A stretch of DNA of 64,000 nt from Tritonibacter litoralis (GTDB lineage: Bacteria; Pseudomonadota; Alphaproteobacteria; Rhodobacterales; Rhodobacteraceae), in assembly GCF_009496005.1 (NCBI RefSeq), contig NZ_WIBF01000003.1, positions 62,001 to 126,000 on the forward strand, in the 5' to 3' direction. Each line of letters opens with the position of its first letter. Within the stretch, counting starts at the first letter, position 1. The notes below the pieces were generated by a model. The model ran no database searches, was not told the DNA's origin, and saw nothing but the letters and a program-made list of their open reading frames with translations. Below, one piece after another: positions 26,539-34,675 of this stretch. A program made the position numbers and the translations under genes.

Positions 26539-26727
26539 TCACTCCAGCGGGCGCGCCTCATCCACCAGCATCACAGGGATTCCATTGCGGATCGGAAAGG
26601 CAAGGCCGGCAGCCTTAGACACCAGCTCTTGGGCTTCGGCGTCAAACTCCAACAACCCTTGCGTCTGCGGACACACCAGAACTTCCAACATACGGCGGTC
26701 AAAGGTAGGGGATGTGGTCTCGGTCAT
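26539..26727 (-). CDS. Trm112/YcaR-family small zinc-ribbon-type protein
   Basis: A 62-residue protein with the Trm112-like layout: [39 protein letters not shown]. In eukaryotes and archaea Trm112 activates methyltransferases; the bacterial role is not settled. Only one of the usual cysteines is present (VCPQTQG), so metal binding is doubtful. Its ATG overlaps the stop of the Lon-N gene by 4 bases (ATGA), indicating translational coupling in the cnoX-LonN-trm112 row. Confidence 0.85.
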   Translation of the reverse strand: MTETTSPTFDRRMLEVLVCPQTQGLLEFDAEAQELVSKAAGLAFPIRNGIPVMLVDEARPLE

Positions 26728-27365
26728 TGCAATGTCTCTTCGTGGGATCCGCCCAACAGGGCAAATTCAATCAATGTCGTCAAGGTTTCCCGCCTTGTGG
26801 CAAGGCAGGGCGCCTCAAGCAAGGCCTGTTTGTCCTCAAGATCGAAATCCAGCATCATCGACAAAGAGTTCACCAAAAGCTCCTCATCCGCATCTTTCAG
26901 CGCATCCCAATCCGCGGACAGGTTTCGGAAGTTTAAAAAACGCTCTAACAAGTCCAGAAACCGGGGGCGATCAAACCGCTCGTCCGGCGCGCAACGGCCC
27001 AAATCCTGATGAAAATCACCCCAGGTCACGCGGCAGCGCCGATAGGGAGTGAAACCGCTCACTTCCGCTTCGATGCGAAATCTGGAGACTCCGGACAGGG
27101 TGATCATGTATCGCCCATCCTCGGTTTCGGAAAATTGCGTCACCCGCCCGGCGCACCCAATCGTATGGAGCGTTTCACTATCGCCGCGGTGCGGGCAAGG
27201 TTGCACCATGCCGATCAGCCGTTCGCTGGTTTTAAGCGCATCATCCAGCATCTGCAGGTAACGCGGTTCGAAAATGTGCAATGGCAGTCGGGCCCGGGGC
27301 AGCAACAGCGCCCCGGGCAAAGGAAAGATGGCAAGTGTATCGGGAAGGTCAGCAGCCTGGATCAT
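26724..27365 (-). CDS. Lon-substrate-binding-domain (LON N) protein
   Basis: A 213-residue protein made of a stand-alone Lon N-terminal domain ([60 protein letters not shown]). It lacks the AAA+ and protease parts of Lon. Such proteins are widespread next to thioredoxin-TPR genes in alphaproteobacteria; their job is not known, although substrate recruitment or chaperone help is a fair guess given the neighbour. It starts 30 bases after cnoX and is coupled to the Trm112 gene by a 4-base overlap. Confidence 0.87.
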   Translation of the reverse strand: MIQAADLPDTLAIFPLPGALLLPRARLPLHIFEPRYLQMLDDALKTSERLIGMVQPCPHRGDSETLHTIGCAGRVTQFSETEDGRYMITLSGVSRFRIEAEVSGFTPYRRCRVTWGDFHQDLGRCAPDERFDRPRFLDLLERFLNFRNLSADWDALKDADEELLVNSLSMMLDFDLEDKQALLEAPCLATRRETLTTLIEFALLGGSHEETLQ

Positions 27366-27395
27366 GATGCCATCAACAGTAGCGCGCCAAAGCGT

Positions 27396-28322
27396 TTAGG
27401 CAAATATCATCGAGCTCAATTTGCGCCGACCATTCAAAACAATCGGGTCATTGGGCTTGAGCGCATCAAAGATCGTGAACAGCTGCGTCTTGGCCGCGCC
27501 ATCGTTCCAATCGCGATCCTGGCGGAACAATTCCAACAACGCGTCCACGGCTCCCTCGGCATCACCGGCGGCGTGCATGGCCTGGGCCAGGTCAAACCGC
27601 GCCTGATGATCTGCGGGATCCGCGTCAACGGCGGCCTGCAATTCGCCCAGTGGGCCAGAGTTTGCAGCCTGGCGCGCCAGCTCGATCTGTGCGCGGGCCG
27701 CTTCAATCTCAGCCGCCTCCGAAATCTCAGCTGGGGCGCCGTTCAATACCGCTTCGGCCTGCTCCACGTCGCCCAAGGCAATGTGGGCACGGGCAAGACC
27801 GGCATAAGCCGCAGCCGATTTGTCATCTTCGCCAATGACAGCAGCAAAAGTCTGCGCCGCATCTTCGACCGCGCCCTCTTCCAGCATCTGCTCGGCTGCC
27901 GCAATGGCATCACCCAGCCCGCCGTCCGCTGACCCGCCAGCTGACTCTGCCAGACGTTTGACAAAGGCTTCGATCTCGGATTGCGGTACAGCCCCTTGGA
28001 ACATGTCAACCGGGCGGCCTTGGTAAAAGGCGACAACCGTGGGAATAGACTGCAGTGGCAGACCCTGTTGCGCCAACATGGCAGCCAGCTGCTGGTTTTC
28101 ATCCACGTTGATCTTGGCCATCAAGACCGCGCCGTTTGCCTTGGTGACGGCGGCTTCCAGCATCGGACCCAGCGTCTTGCACGGACCACACCAGGGTGCC
28201 CAGAAATCAACAATCACTGGCGTGGCCATCGAGGCGTCAACCACATCCTGCATGAAGGTGGCCTCACCCACGTCCTTGATCAAGTCGGCGGCAGGGGCAG
28301 TCGTGCCAAGAATATCCATCAT
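27396..28322 (-). CDS. cnoX: Thioredoxin-TPR co-chaperone (CnoX/YbbN type)
   Basis: A 308-residue protein with a thioredoxin domain at about 15-125 and TPR-like helices from about 140 onward. The active site is WCGPC with Cys45 and Cys48, so unlike E. coli CnoX (SxxC) it keeps both redox cysteines and may act as a disulfide reductase as well as a holdase that passes clients to GroEL. Three ATG codons cluster at 28328, 28322 and 28319; the middle one has GGAG at the best spacing. It heads a three-gene minus-strand row with the Lon-N and Trm112 genes. Confidence 0.87.
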   Translation of the reverse strand: MMDILGTTAPAADLIKDVGEATFMQDVVDASMATPVIVDFWAPWCGPCKTLGPMLEAAVTKANGAVLMAKINVDENQQLAAMLAQQGLPLQSIPTVVAFYQGRPVDMFQGAVPQSEIEAFVKRLAESAGGSADGGLGDAIAAAEQMLEEGAVEDAAQTFAAVIGEDDKSAAAYAGLARAHIALGDVEQAEAVLNGAPAEISEAAEIEAARAQIELARQAANSGPLGELQAAVDADPADHQARFDLAQAMHAAGDAEGAVDALLELFRQDRDWNDGAAKTQLFTIFDALKPNDPIVLNGRRKLSSMIFA

Positions 28323-28395
28323 CTGCATGTTCTCCGTTTCGAGCTTGCCCCCTATATGAAAGCAGACGCGCCGGAAACCAAGGGGGAGTTGACCG

Positions 28396-28917
28396 ATGCC
28401 GCAAACTTGGTCGAAAATTCTGCGCCTCAGCGCGCAAAGCATGGCAATGACGGATGAAAGCTGGAAACGCCATGCCAATCCTCTCAGCGTTTACAGCCGT
28501 ATACCCATTCTGGCGCTGATGACCCTTGCAATCTTGTCCCGCCACTGGCTGGGATGGGGCGCGCTGGTTCCCCTTGCATTGGTGCTGTTGTGGACCTGGT
28601 GGAACCCACGGGCGTTTTCGGTGCCGACCTCAACCCGAAACTGGGCCTCGCGCGGAACATTTGGCGAGCGGGTGCTGCTCAATCACACCGAAATTCCAGT
28701 GCCCGCCCATCACATGGCATGGGCCAAAGCGCTGGGGACTTTGGCTGGGCTGGGCCTTATGCCCTGGATCTATGGCCTGTGGCAATTTGATCTGGGCTTT
28801 ATTCTCTTCGGCCTCGCCCTCTCCATGGGTGCCAAACTCTGGTTCGTGGACCGGATGGTCTGGCTGTATCAGGATATGCGATCTGCGTCCGAAGAATACG
28901 CCGGTTGGGAGTACTGA
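28396..28917 (+). CDS. DUF6653-like small membrane protein
   Basis: A 173-residue protein of unknown function with about four hydrophobic segments (about 37-52, 54-68, 112-127 and 131-148). The stretch DESWKRHANPLSVYSR followed by SRHWLGWGALVPLALVLLWTWWNPRAF recalls the DUF6653 family; I rely on pattern memory for this. The ATG at 28396 is backed by GGGGGAG 7 bases upstream. It is divergent from cnoX with only 73 bases between starts. Three hairpins follow it (28919-29002). Confidence 0.72.
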   Translation: MPQTWSKILRLSAQSMAMTDESWKRHANPLSVYSRIPILALMTLAILSRHWLGWGALVPLALVLLWTWWNPRAFSVPTSTRNWASRGTFGERVLLNHTEIPVPAHHMAWAKALGTLAGLGLMPWIYGLWQFDLGFILFGLALSMGAKLWFVDRMVWLYQDMRSASEEYAGWEY

Positions 28918-28918
28918 C

Positions 28919-29002
28919 GCGCCGCGCAGATGCGCGGCGCCTGGCCCAACGGGGGAGGGTGCATTTCAATGCATCCCGACACGGGCGGGAGCCCCTGCTC
29001 CC
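28919..29002. terminator. Three consecutive hairpins between convergent genes
   Basis: Hairpin 1 is a perfect 10-bp repeat GCGCCGCGCA/TGCGCGGCGC (28919-28940). Hairpin 2 is GGG-TGCATT/AATGCA-t-CCC (28957-28977). Hairpin 3 is GGGAGC/GCTCCC (28987-29002). None has a clear U-run. They fill the gap between the DUF6653-like gene and xthA and probably end or protect both transcripts. Confidence 0.5.
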
Positions 29003-29019
29003 ACGCCGTTCAGCTCAGC

Positions 29020-29808
29020 TCACAGATCAAACGTCGCAAACACCGGCGCATGGTCGCTTGGTTTTTCCCATCCGCGTGCGTCCCGCATGACCCGGCTGGA
29101 ATGGCCGGCGGCGGCGATGTCCTTGGTGGCCCACACATGGTCCAACCGGCGTCCTTTGTCCGCCGCGTCCCAATCGCGCGCCCGATAGCTCCACCAGGAA
29201 TACAAGCGCCCCTCGGGGATATCCTGCCGTGTGACATCAATCCATGCGCCTGCGTCCTGAACTTCGGCCAGATGCTCCACCTCGATCGGCGTGTGGCTGA
29301 CCACTTTCAACAGCTTCTTATGGTCCCAGACATCATCTTCCCGCGGTGCAATGTTCAGATCGCCCACCAGGATCGATTTCTGCGGCGCATCCTTGTGGAA
29401 CCAGTCGCGCATCTCGGTCAGATAGTCGAGTTTCTGGCCAAACTTCTCATTCTTGTCCCGATTGGGCTCATCCCCACCAGCCGGCACATAGAAGTTATGT
29501 ATCACAACCCCGTTTTCCAGCTCGCCTGCAATATGGCGCGCATGGCCCAACGCGGCAAAATCCTCGCTGCCCGCTTCCTTAATCGGCAGACGCGACAGGA
29601 TTGCGACGCCGTTGTATCCCTTTTGCCCCCGCGCCACCATGTGGCCATAGCCAAGGGCTGCGAAATCTTCGAGTGGGATTTTATCAACCGGCGATTTGGT
29701 CTCTTGCAAGCACAGCACATCCGGCCCTTCTTCCTGCAAAAGCTTCTGCACAATCGGTGATCTCAAACGGACCGAGTTGATGTTCCAGGTGGCCAGCGTA
29801 AATCCCAT
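29020..29808 (-). CDS. xthA: Exodeoxyribonuclease III
   Basis: A 262-residue AP endonuclease and 3'-5' exonuclease of base-excision repair. The EEP-fold motifs are complete: ATWNINSVRLR, CLQETKSP with the metal-binding glutamate, NFYVPAGGDEPNRD, GDLNIAP, and the C-terminal RLDHVWAT and SDHAPV. The ATG at 29808 is chosen since homologues start with this short lead; a longer open frame runs upstream without homology. No operon partner is evident. Confidence 0.94.
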   Translation of the reverse strand: MGFTLATWNINSVRLRSPIVQKLLQEEGPDVLCLQETKSPVDKIPLEDFAALGYGHMVARGQKGYNGVAILSRLPIKEAGSEDFAALGHARHIAGELENGVVIHNFYVPAGGDEPNRDKNEKFGQKLDYLTEMRDWFHKDAPQKSILVGDLNIAPREDDVWDHKKLLKVVSHTPIEVEHLAEVQDAGAWIDVTRQDIPEGRLYSWWSYRARDWDAADKGRRLDHVWATKDIAAAGHSSRVMRDARGWEKPSDHAPVFATFDL

Positions 29809-29910
29809 GACGGTTCCAATTCTCAAACAGATTTTCGCGGGATACTGCCCGCTGTTCGACCGCTGCGCCAGCCAAAGTGGTGAGAGGCACACAATAAAAA
29901 TTTCGGCGTC

Positions 29911-29935
29911 AAAAAAAGCCGGGACAAAGCCCGGC
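29911..29935 (-). terminator. Intrinsic terminator of the response regulator gene
   Basis: On the minus strand the GCCGGG/CCCGGC stem with a 6-base loop runs directly into seven Ts. It lies 52 bases after the response regulator stop. Confidence 0.88.
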
Positions 29936-29987
29936 CTATCAGTTGTAACGGTTCGCTGGCGTCTGCGTAAAAACGCCCTTTGTGGCC

Positions 29988-30674
29988 TTATGAGACCAGG
30001 CGATACCCACCGGATTCGGTCACCAGAAGGCGCGCATTGGATGGATCCGGCTCGATTTTCTGACGCAGGCGATAGATATGCGTCTCAAGCGTGTGGGTGG
30101 TCACACCGGCATTGTACCCCCAAACCTCATGCAAGAGCACATCGCGTGGCACCACACCGTCGGTGGAACGATAGAGGAATTTCAGGATGTTGGTTTCTTT
30201 CTCGGTCAGGCGGATCTTACGATCATCCTCGGTCACCAAGAGCTTCATCGCAGGCTTGAATGTATAGGGCCCAAGGACAAAAACCGCGTCCTCGGATTGT
30301 TCGTGCTGACGCAATTGTGCACGGATGCGGGCCAGAAGAACCGGGAATTTAAACGGTTTGGTCACATAATCGTTGGCGCCCGCGTCCAGACCCAGAATGG
30401 TATCTGCGTCACTGTCGTGACCGGTCAGCATCAGCACCGGAGCCTTGACCCCTTGTTTGCGCATTAGGCGACACAGCTCGCGGCCGTCCGTGTCTGGCAA
30501 ACCCACGTCCAGAATAATCAAGTCGTACAGCGCTTCTTTGACGCGCTCCATTGCCGACTGACCGGAGTCTGCGTCAAATACGTCAAAGTCTTCAGTCATG
30601 ATCAATTGTTCGCTCAGCGCCTCGCGCAGATCTTCATCGTCATCGACCAGTAGAATTTTCTTAAGTTGTGCCAT
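29988..30674 (-). CDS. OmpR/PhoB-family response regulator (orphan)
   Basis: A 228-residue two-domain regulator. The receiver has the acidic pair in LLVDDDEDLRE, phosphoacceptor Asp56 in IILDVGLPD, and the conserved lysine in YVTKPFKFP. The C-terminal winged helix (about 135-228) reads LTEKETNILKFLYR, VVPRDVLLHEVWGYN, THTLETHIYRLRQKI and GGYRLVS. A perfect AAGGAGG stands 8 bases before the ATG at 30674, which fixes the start. No histidine kinase gene is adjacent, so its partner lies elsewhere. It is divergent from ribA with a 170-base shared upstream region. Confidence 0.92.
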   Translation of the reverse strand: MAQLKKILLVDDDEDLREALSEQLIMTEDFDVFDADSGQSAMERVKEALYDLIILDVGLPDTDGRELCRLMRKQGVKAPVLMLTGHDSDADTILGLDAGANDYVTKPFKFPVLLARIRAQLRQHEQSEDAVFVLGPYTFKPAMKLLVTEDDRKIRLTEKETNILKFLYRSTDGVVPRDVLLHEVWGYNAGVTTHTLETHIYRLRQKIEPDPSNARLLVTESGGYRLVS

Positions 30675-30844
30675 TGGCGAACCTCCTTTTCGTTCACACA
30701 TGCGCAGCTCGCCCGTGATCGGCAAGGTTTCTGTCACCTCTCTCACGTCGACGTGTCCAAGGTATGGGAAATATTTCACTTTCCTTGCAAATCATCGTAA
30801 GCACAACCAGCTAAGGATTCACTATTTGAGTACGGAGTAGGCGA

Positions 30845-31933
30845 ATGAGTTTAACGCCAACCATGATCGAACTCGTGGCACGCGCCCGAGTCGATTTGCG
30901 CATGGGCCTGCCGATTGTGATCGAAAACGGGTCCGACACTGCGCTAGCGATTGCCGTGGAAAGCCTCTCGGAAGAGCGGCTTGGCGATCTGCGCGAGCTC
31001 GGTGACGTGACCCTTGCCCTGACAGCACGCCGTGCAGAAACACTCAAAGCGCGGGTTTATGACACCGATGTATGTCGTGTTCATGTGCCGGATTCTGTCT
31101 CTTGGTCGTGGATCCACGCGCTGGCTGATCCGGCGGATGACCTGAATTCCCCCATGAAAGGACCGCTCAGCAGTCTTCGGGGCGGCAATGCGCAATTTGC
31201 GCGCCTGGCGATAACACTCACAAAGTCTGCCCGGCTGTTGCCGTCGGCGCTGTTGGTCGACCTGCCAGATGGAGTCCGGTTTGCCGCAGAAAACGGCCTG
31301 ACCCTAATCAACGACGGTCTGGCCGCGCCTTTGCTGGATCAAAGCTCTCCTTTGCATCCTGTAGCAGCGGCGCGCCTGCCAATCGAAGCCGCCGAAGCCG
31401 GTCGTTTGCATATTTTCCGCCCTGATGACGGCAACGAAGAGCACTATGCCATCGAAATTGGGCGACCTAGCCGGGAGGAACCGGTATTGACCCGCCTGCA
31501 CTCCGCCTGTTTCACCGGCGACGTTCTGGGCTCGCTGAAATGCGATTGTGGCCCGCAGCTGCAGGGCGCGTTGACCCAGATGGGTCAAGAAGGCGCAGGC
31601 GTCCTGCTGTATTTAAACCAAGAAGGGCGCGGTATTGGCCTGACCAACAAGATGCGCGCCTACTCACTGCAGGACCAGGGTTTTGACACGGTTGAGGCCA
31701 ATCACCGTCTTGGCTTTGAGGATGATGAACGTGATTTCCGCCTGGGGTCTTCGATCCTCAAGGAGATGGGGTTTTCTTCGGTTCGCCTGCTGACGAACAA
31801 CCCAAGGAAGATTTCCATGATGGAGAGCACGGGAATTCAGGTGGCGGAACGCGTGCCGTTGAAGGTTGGTGAAAATCCGTTCAACACACAGTACCTGGCG
31901 ACCAAGGCGCGCAAATCAGGACACATGCTGTGA
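30845..31933 (+). CDS. ribA: GTP cyclohydrolase II
   Basis: A 362-residue enzyme that opens GTP for riboflavin synthesis. The zinc ligands Cys222, Cys233 and Cys235 are in SACFTGDVLGSLKCDCG, followed by the EGRGIGL segment and LTNNPRKI. The catalytic domain occupies about 180-355. The first 170 residues are an extra domain that resembles a decayed DHBP-synthase part and lacks obvious active-site motifs; this long form is seen in alphaproteobacteria. Its stop overlaps the GTG start of the L,D-transpeptidase gene by 3 bases. Confidence 0.93.
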   Translation: MSLTPTMIELVARARVDLRMGLPIVIENGSDTALAIAVESLSEERLGDLRELGDVTLALTARRAETLKARVYDTDVCRVHVPDSVSWSWIHALADPADDLNSPMKGPLSSLRGGNAQFARLAITLTKSARLLPSALLVDLPDGVRFAAENGLTLINDGLAAPLLDQSSPLHPVAAARLPIEAAEAGRLHIFRPDDGNEEHYAIEIGRPSREEPVLTRLHSACFTGDVLGSLKCDCGPQLQGALTQMGQEGAGVLLYLNQEGRGIGLTNKMRAYSLQDQGFDTVEANHRLGFEDDERDFRLGSSILKEMGFSSVRLLTNNPRKISMMESTGIQVAERVPLKVGENPFNTQYLATKARKSGHML

Positions 31934-32430
31934 CCCCGCGCGACCTGGTCCTGACCCCAAAAGGGGTCCGTTTTTGGGGCCGACATTTCCCATGTTCGAT
32001 TGGAAAGGGTGGGCTTACCAAGGCCAAACGCGAAGGCGACGGAGCCACGCCTGTGGGCGTCCACAACTTGGCTGGCATGCTCTATCGTCCTGATAGAATT
32101 GAAAAACCTGCAAACTGGGCAGAACCCATCGGCCCCGTGGATCTGTGGTCCGACGATGTAAACGACCCGCAGTACAATCATCTGGTCAAGGCCCCGCACA
32201 GCTTTAGCCACGAAATGATGCGCCGCGCAGATCCGCTTTATGATCTGGTTATTGTCACAGATTGGAATTGGCCATTTGCTGAGCCGGGTCAAGGATCAGC
32301 GATCTTTATCCATCAATGGCGCAGGCCAGGTTACGCAACCGAAGGCTGTGTCGCCTTTGCCCGTCAGGACCTGCATTGGATCGCAAAACGGGTGTCTGCA
32401 GACAGCCGATTGATCATTCCTCCGGCTTAA
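31930..32430 (+). CDS. L,D-transpeptidase (YkuD-domain) protein
   Basis: A 166-residue YkuD-type transpeptidase. The catalytic site is read in GSAIFIHQWRRPGYATEGCVAF, with the usual histidine and the nucleophile cysteine in GC. It begins with GTG overlapping the ribA stop (GTGA), so translation is coupled. I see no signal peptide at this start, which is odd for a periplasmic peptidoglycan enzyme; the YafK/DpaA-like or cytoplasmic members of the family show the same. The role could be 3-3 cross-linking or lipoprotein release; the sequence does not decide. Confidence 0.87.
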   Translation: MTPRDLVLTPKGVRFWGRHFPCSIGKGGLTKAKREGDGATPVGVHNLAGMLYRPDRIEKPANWAEPIGPVDLWSDDVNDPQYNHLVKAPHSFSHEMMRRADPLYDLVIVTDWNWPFAEPGQGSAIFIHQWRRPGYATEGCVAFARQDLHWIAKRVSADSRLIIPPA

Positions 32431-33073
32431 CACGCGCGCCAAAAATGGCAGATCCGACGCGGACATGGGTTGCCCCCAGCGCGATTGCCTTTTCAAAGTC
32501 GCTGCTCATACCCATAGACAAACTGTCCAAGTCATTGCGTTTCGCGAGCTTTGCCAACAGAGCGAAATGCAGGCTGGCTTCCTCTTCGACGGGCGGGATA
32601 CACATCAACCCTTTGACCGGCAGGTCCAATGCGCGGCACTCGGCGATAAACCCGTCCGCTTCTTTGGGTAAAATGCCAGCCTTTTGAGCCTCTTCTCCGG
32701 TATTGACCTGAATAAACAGATCAGGACAGTGACCCATTTCCTGCGCTAGGCGCGCCAGAGTCTTTGCAAGCTTTGGTCGGTCCACGGAATGGATGGCGTG
32801 AAACAGCTCCATCGCTTGGCGGGCTTTGTTGGTTTGAAGCGGTCCGATCAGATGCAGGTCGAGATTTTCGAAAGTCTTTGAAAAATCCGGCCACTTTCCT
32901 GCCGCTTCCTGCACGCGGTTTTCCCCAAAACAGCGGTGACCTTCTTCTAGCACCGCCTGCACGCGGTCATTGGGCTGAACTTTGGACACCGCAATCAGCT
33001 TTACGGATCCAGGCGCGCGGCCTGCGGCAGCCTCAGCGGTTTCGATACGAGATTTGATTTCAGCCAGCGACAT
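32414..33073 (-). CDS. YggS-family pyridoxal-phosphate homeostasis protein
   Basis: A 219-residue PLP-binding protein without known catalytic activity; YggS/PROSC proteins balance free PLP and affect amino-acid pools. The PLP lysine is in LIAVSKVQP, and FGENRVQEA, HLIGPLQTNK and GLMCIPP are family marks, as is the C-terminal GATHVRVGSAIFG. The ATG at 33073 has AAGGAG 7 bases upstream. Its 3' end overlaps the convergent transpeptidase gene by 17 bases. Confidence 0.92.
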   Translation of the reverse strand: MSLAEIKSRIETAEAAAGRAPGSVKLIAVSKVQPNDRVQAVLEEGHRCFGENRVQEAAGKWPDFSKTFENLDLHLIGPLQTNKARQAMELFHAIHSVDRPKLAKTLARLAQEMGHCPDLFIQVNTGEEAQKAGILPKEADGFIAECRALDLPVKGLMCIPPVEEEASLHFALLAKLAKRNDLDSLSMGMSSDFEKAIALGATHVRVGSAIFGARVKPEE

Positions 33074-33129
33074 CTGCTGCTCCTTGTTGGACCGGTTGCA
33101 GACAAACACGGTTTCGCTGGAAAAGAAAA

Positions 33130-33153
33130 GGGCGAGCTCGAAAGAGCCCGCCC
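33130..33153 (-). terminator. Intrinsic terminator after porin 1
   Basis: On the minus strand a 10-bp stem with one mismatch and a TTTC loop is followed by TTTTCTTTT. It lies 24 bases beyond the porin stop. Confidence 0.82.
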
Positions 33154-33176
33154 AAATTCATGCGTATCGGTTCGAC

Positions 33177-34112
33177 TTAGAAGTCGAAACGAACACCCAA
33201 GTCAGCAATGGTGTTGCCTTCGATGTCCTGACCAGCACCGCCGCGCAGGGAGACGCCGCCGCCCAGCTTGTGACGGAAACCGATGCCGTATGCGTCGTCG
33301 TTCGCGTCGTCGCCGCCGAAGGAAGATGCAAAGCGCAGTTCAGTTGCGGACGAGATGTCATAGGACAGGGACAGGCCGTAAACTACGTCATCAACCGCGT
33401 CGGAGTCACCAACCAGCAGGTTGTAGCCCAGAGCACCGAATTCGCCGTTGGCGTTAACCGCCCAGTAGCTTTCTTCCGCTGCGTTGTCACGGTCACCGTA
33501 TGCGGCACCAATGGTGTGATCGCCGAAGGAGTAAGCAGCACCGATTTGGTAGTAGGAGCTATCACCGGTCGAGTCGTTTTCTTCGGTGTAAGACGCTGCA
33601 ACGGTGAAGTCAGCTACAGAGTAGCGAACTTTTACGATGTTCTGGTCGATCGAATCTTCGCCGAAGCCTTGCTCGTCGATGCCGTTGCTGCCAAATGCGT
33701 TGTTGGTTTCAACCAGATCGGTCAGACCGATGCCGTGGCCAAAGATGTCGATAACGTCGCCGGAGTCGAAAACGTCGGATACGTTACCAACGTCCAAGCG
33801 GAAGCCGCCAGCGGATACTGCGAAGCCAGCCGCGCCTGGGCCTTCACCTTCTTGACCGCCTGTGGAGTTGTCGTTTGTTTCCAGCTGGAAACGACCTTCG
33901 AACTTAACACCAGAGTCGGTGGTTGTGCTTGCGCCAATGTTCAGGCGGAAGCGTGTCTCCAGACGGGTCTCTTTAGCTGTAGCAGAATCGGAGTTGCCTT
34001 CGTCATAAACGAGACCAAAACGGCCGTAGCCGCCGAAAGTTACTTCAGCTTCTGCTGCAGCCATACCTGCAGTTGCGATCAGCGCGGATGTCGCGAAGAG
34101 AATCTTTTTCAT
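33177..34112 (-). CDS. Outer-membrane porin, copy 1
   Basis: A 311-residue trimeric-type porin. The signal peptide MKKILFATSALIATAGMAAA is followed by EVTFGGYGRFGLVYDE, and the chain ends in LGVRFDF with the terminal phenylalanine used by the BAM complex. It has repeated beta-strand patterns and an acidic extracellular character, including the constriction-loop-like segment FDSGDVIDIFGHGIGLTDL. It is a clear paralogue of the porin at 34676-35593. Both have matching leaders (GTACTCA, GAAATCTAAA, CGAGGGA at the same distances). High codon bias and strong terminator suggest high expression. Confidence 0.92.
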   Translation of the reverse strand: MKKILFATSALIATAGMAAAEAEVTFGGYGRFGLVYDEGNSDSATAKETRLETRFRLNIGASTTTDSGVKFEGRFQLETNDNSTGGQEGEGPGAAGFAVSAGGFRLDVGNVSDVFDSGDVIDIFGHGIGLTDLVETNNAFGSNGIDEQGFGEDSIDQNIVKVRYSVADFTVAASYTEENDSTGDSSYYQIGAAYSFGDHTIGAAYGDRDNAAEESYWAVNANGEFGALGYNLLVGDSDAVDDVVYGLSLSYDISSATELRFASSFGGDDANDDAYGIGFRHKLGGGVSLRGGAGQDIEGNTIADLGVRFDF

Positions 34113-34173
34113 GATTTTCCCTCGGGTTTAGATTTCCTGCTCAAACCCGCACAGAACGCACGACCTTGAGTAC
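34113..34173 (-). promoter_or_regulatory. Conserved 5' leader of porin 1
   Basis: Read on the minus strand, GTACTCA begins 61 bases before the ATG, GAAATCTAAA 24 bases before, and the ribosome site CGAGGGA follows. The same blocks stand at identical distances before porin 2. The shared leader points to a conserved transcription start or a small-RNA target. Confidence 0.55.
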
Positions 34174-34627
34174 GCACCCCGTTTCGCTCTTTTCAGAGGG
34201 CGTGCGCAACCGCGGCCTTAACTGACCACATCCATTCCCAAAAACATGATGCATCGATGTCACAGTCCATTACCCCGCGGGGCCAGAAGCCAAGCAGGTC
34301 AAAGAAAGATCTCTGTCATAATGAAATGCAGGTGATGAACCCAACTGGGGTTCTACTGTCGCTTAATACCGATTGCTATCAGACATAGCCAAGCGCAGTC
34401 GCAAAACCATCAACGCGTTTACTGTCTCTTCTCTCCTCGTCTTCCGAACTCTTCAACCTTCGTCGGCCGAACCTTCATTGAAACATGCAGGCTTTGACCA
34501 ACGGTTCCTTTCAAAGGCCCCAACTTGCGTCACAACTTCGTGAGCGCAAATGTGGATATGTGAAATAGATTACACTCACTATTTAACACCGACAACTAAA
34601 AAGATCACAAACATGTCATAAAAAACA
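34174..34627. other. Gene-free stretch between the porins
   Basis: I find no credible reading frame. The stretch must hold the porin 1 promoter, but no clear -35/-10 pair is visible. Short palindromes include CCCCGCGGGG (34273-34282), GAACCC-GGGTTC (34337-34353) and CCTTTCAAAGG (34507-34517). A small RNA gene cannot be excluded. Confidence 0.4.
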
Positions 34628-34649
34628 AGAGGCCCCATGCGGGGCCTCT
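34628..34649 (-). terminator. Intrinsic terminator after porin 2
   Basis: A perfect 9-bp stem AGAGGCCCC/GGGGCCTCT with a 4-base loop is followed on the minus strand by TGTTTTTTA. It lies 27 bases after the porin stop. Confidence 0.9.
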
Positions 34650-34675
34650 ATTTTTAGATTTTCCGTGAGGAAAAC

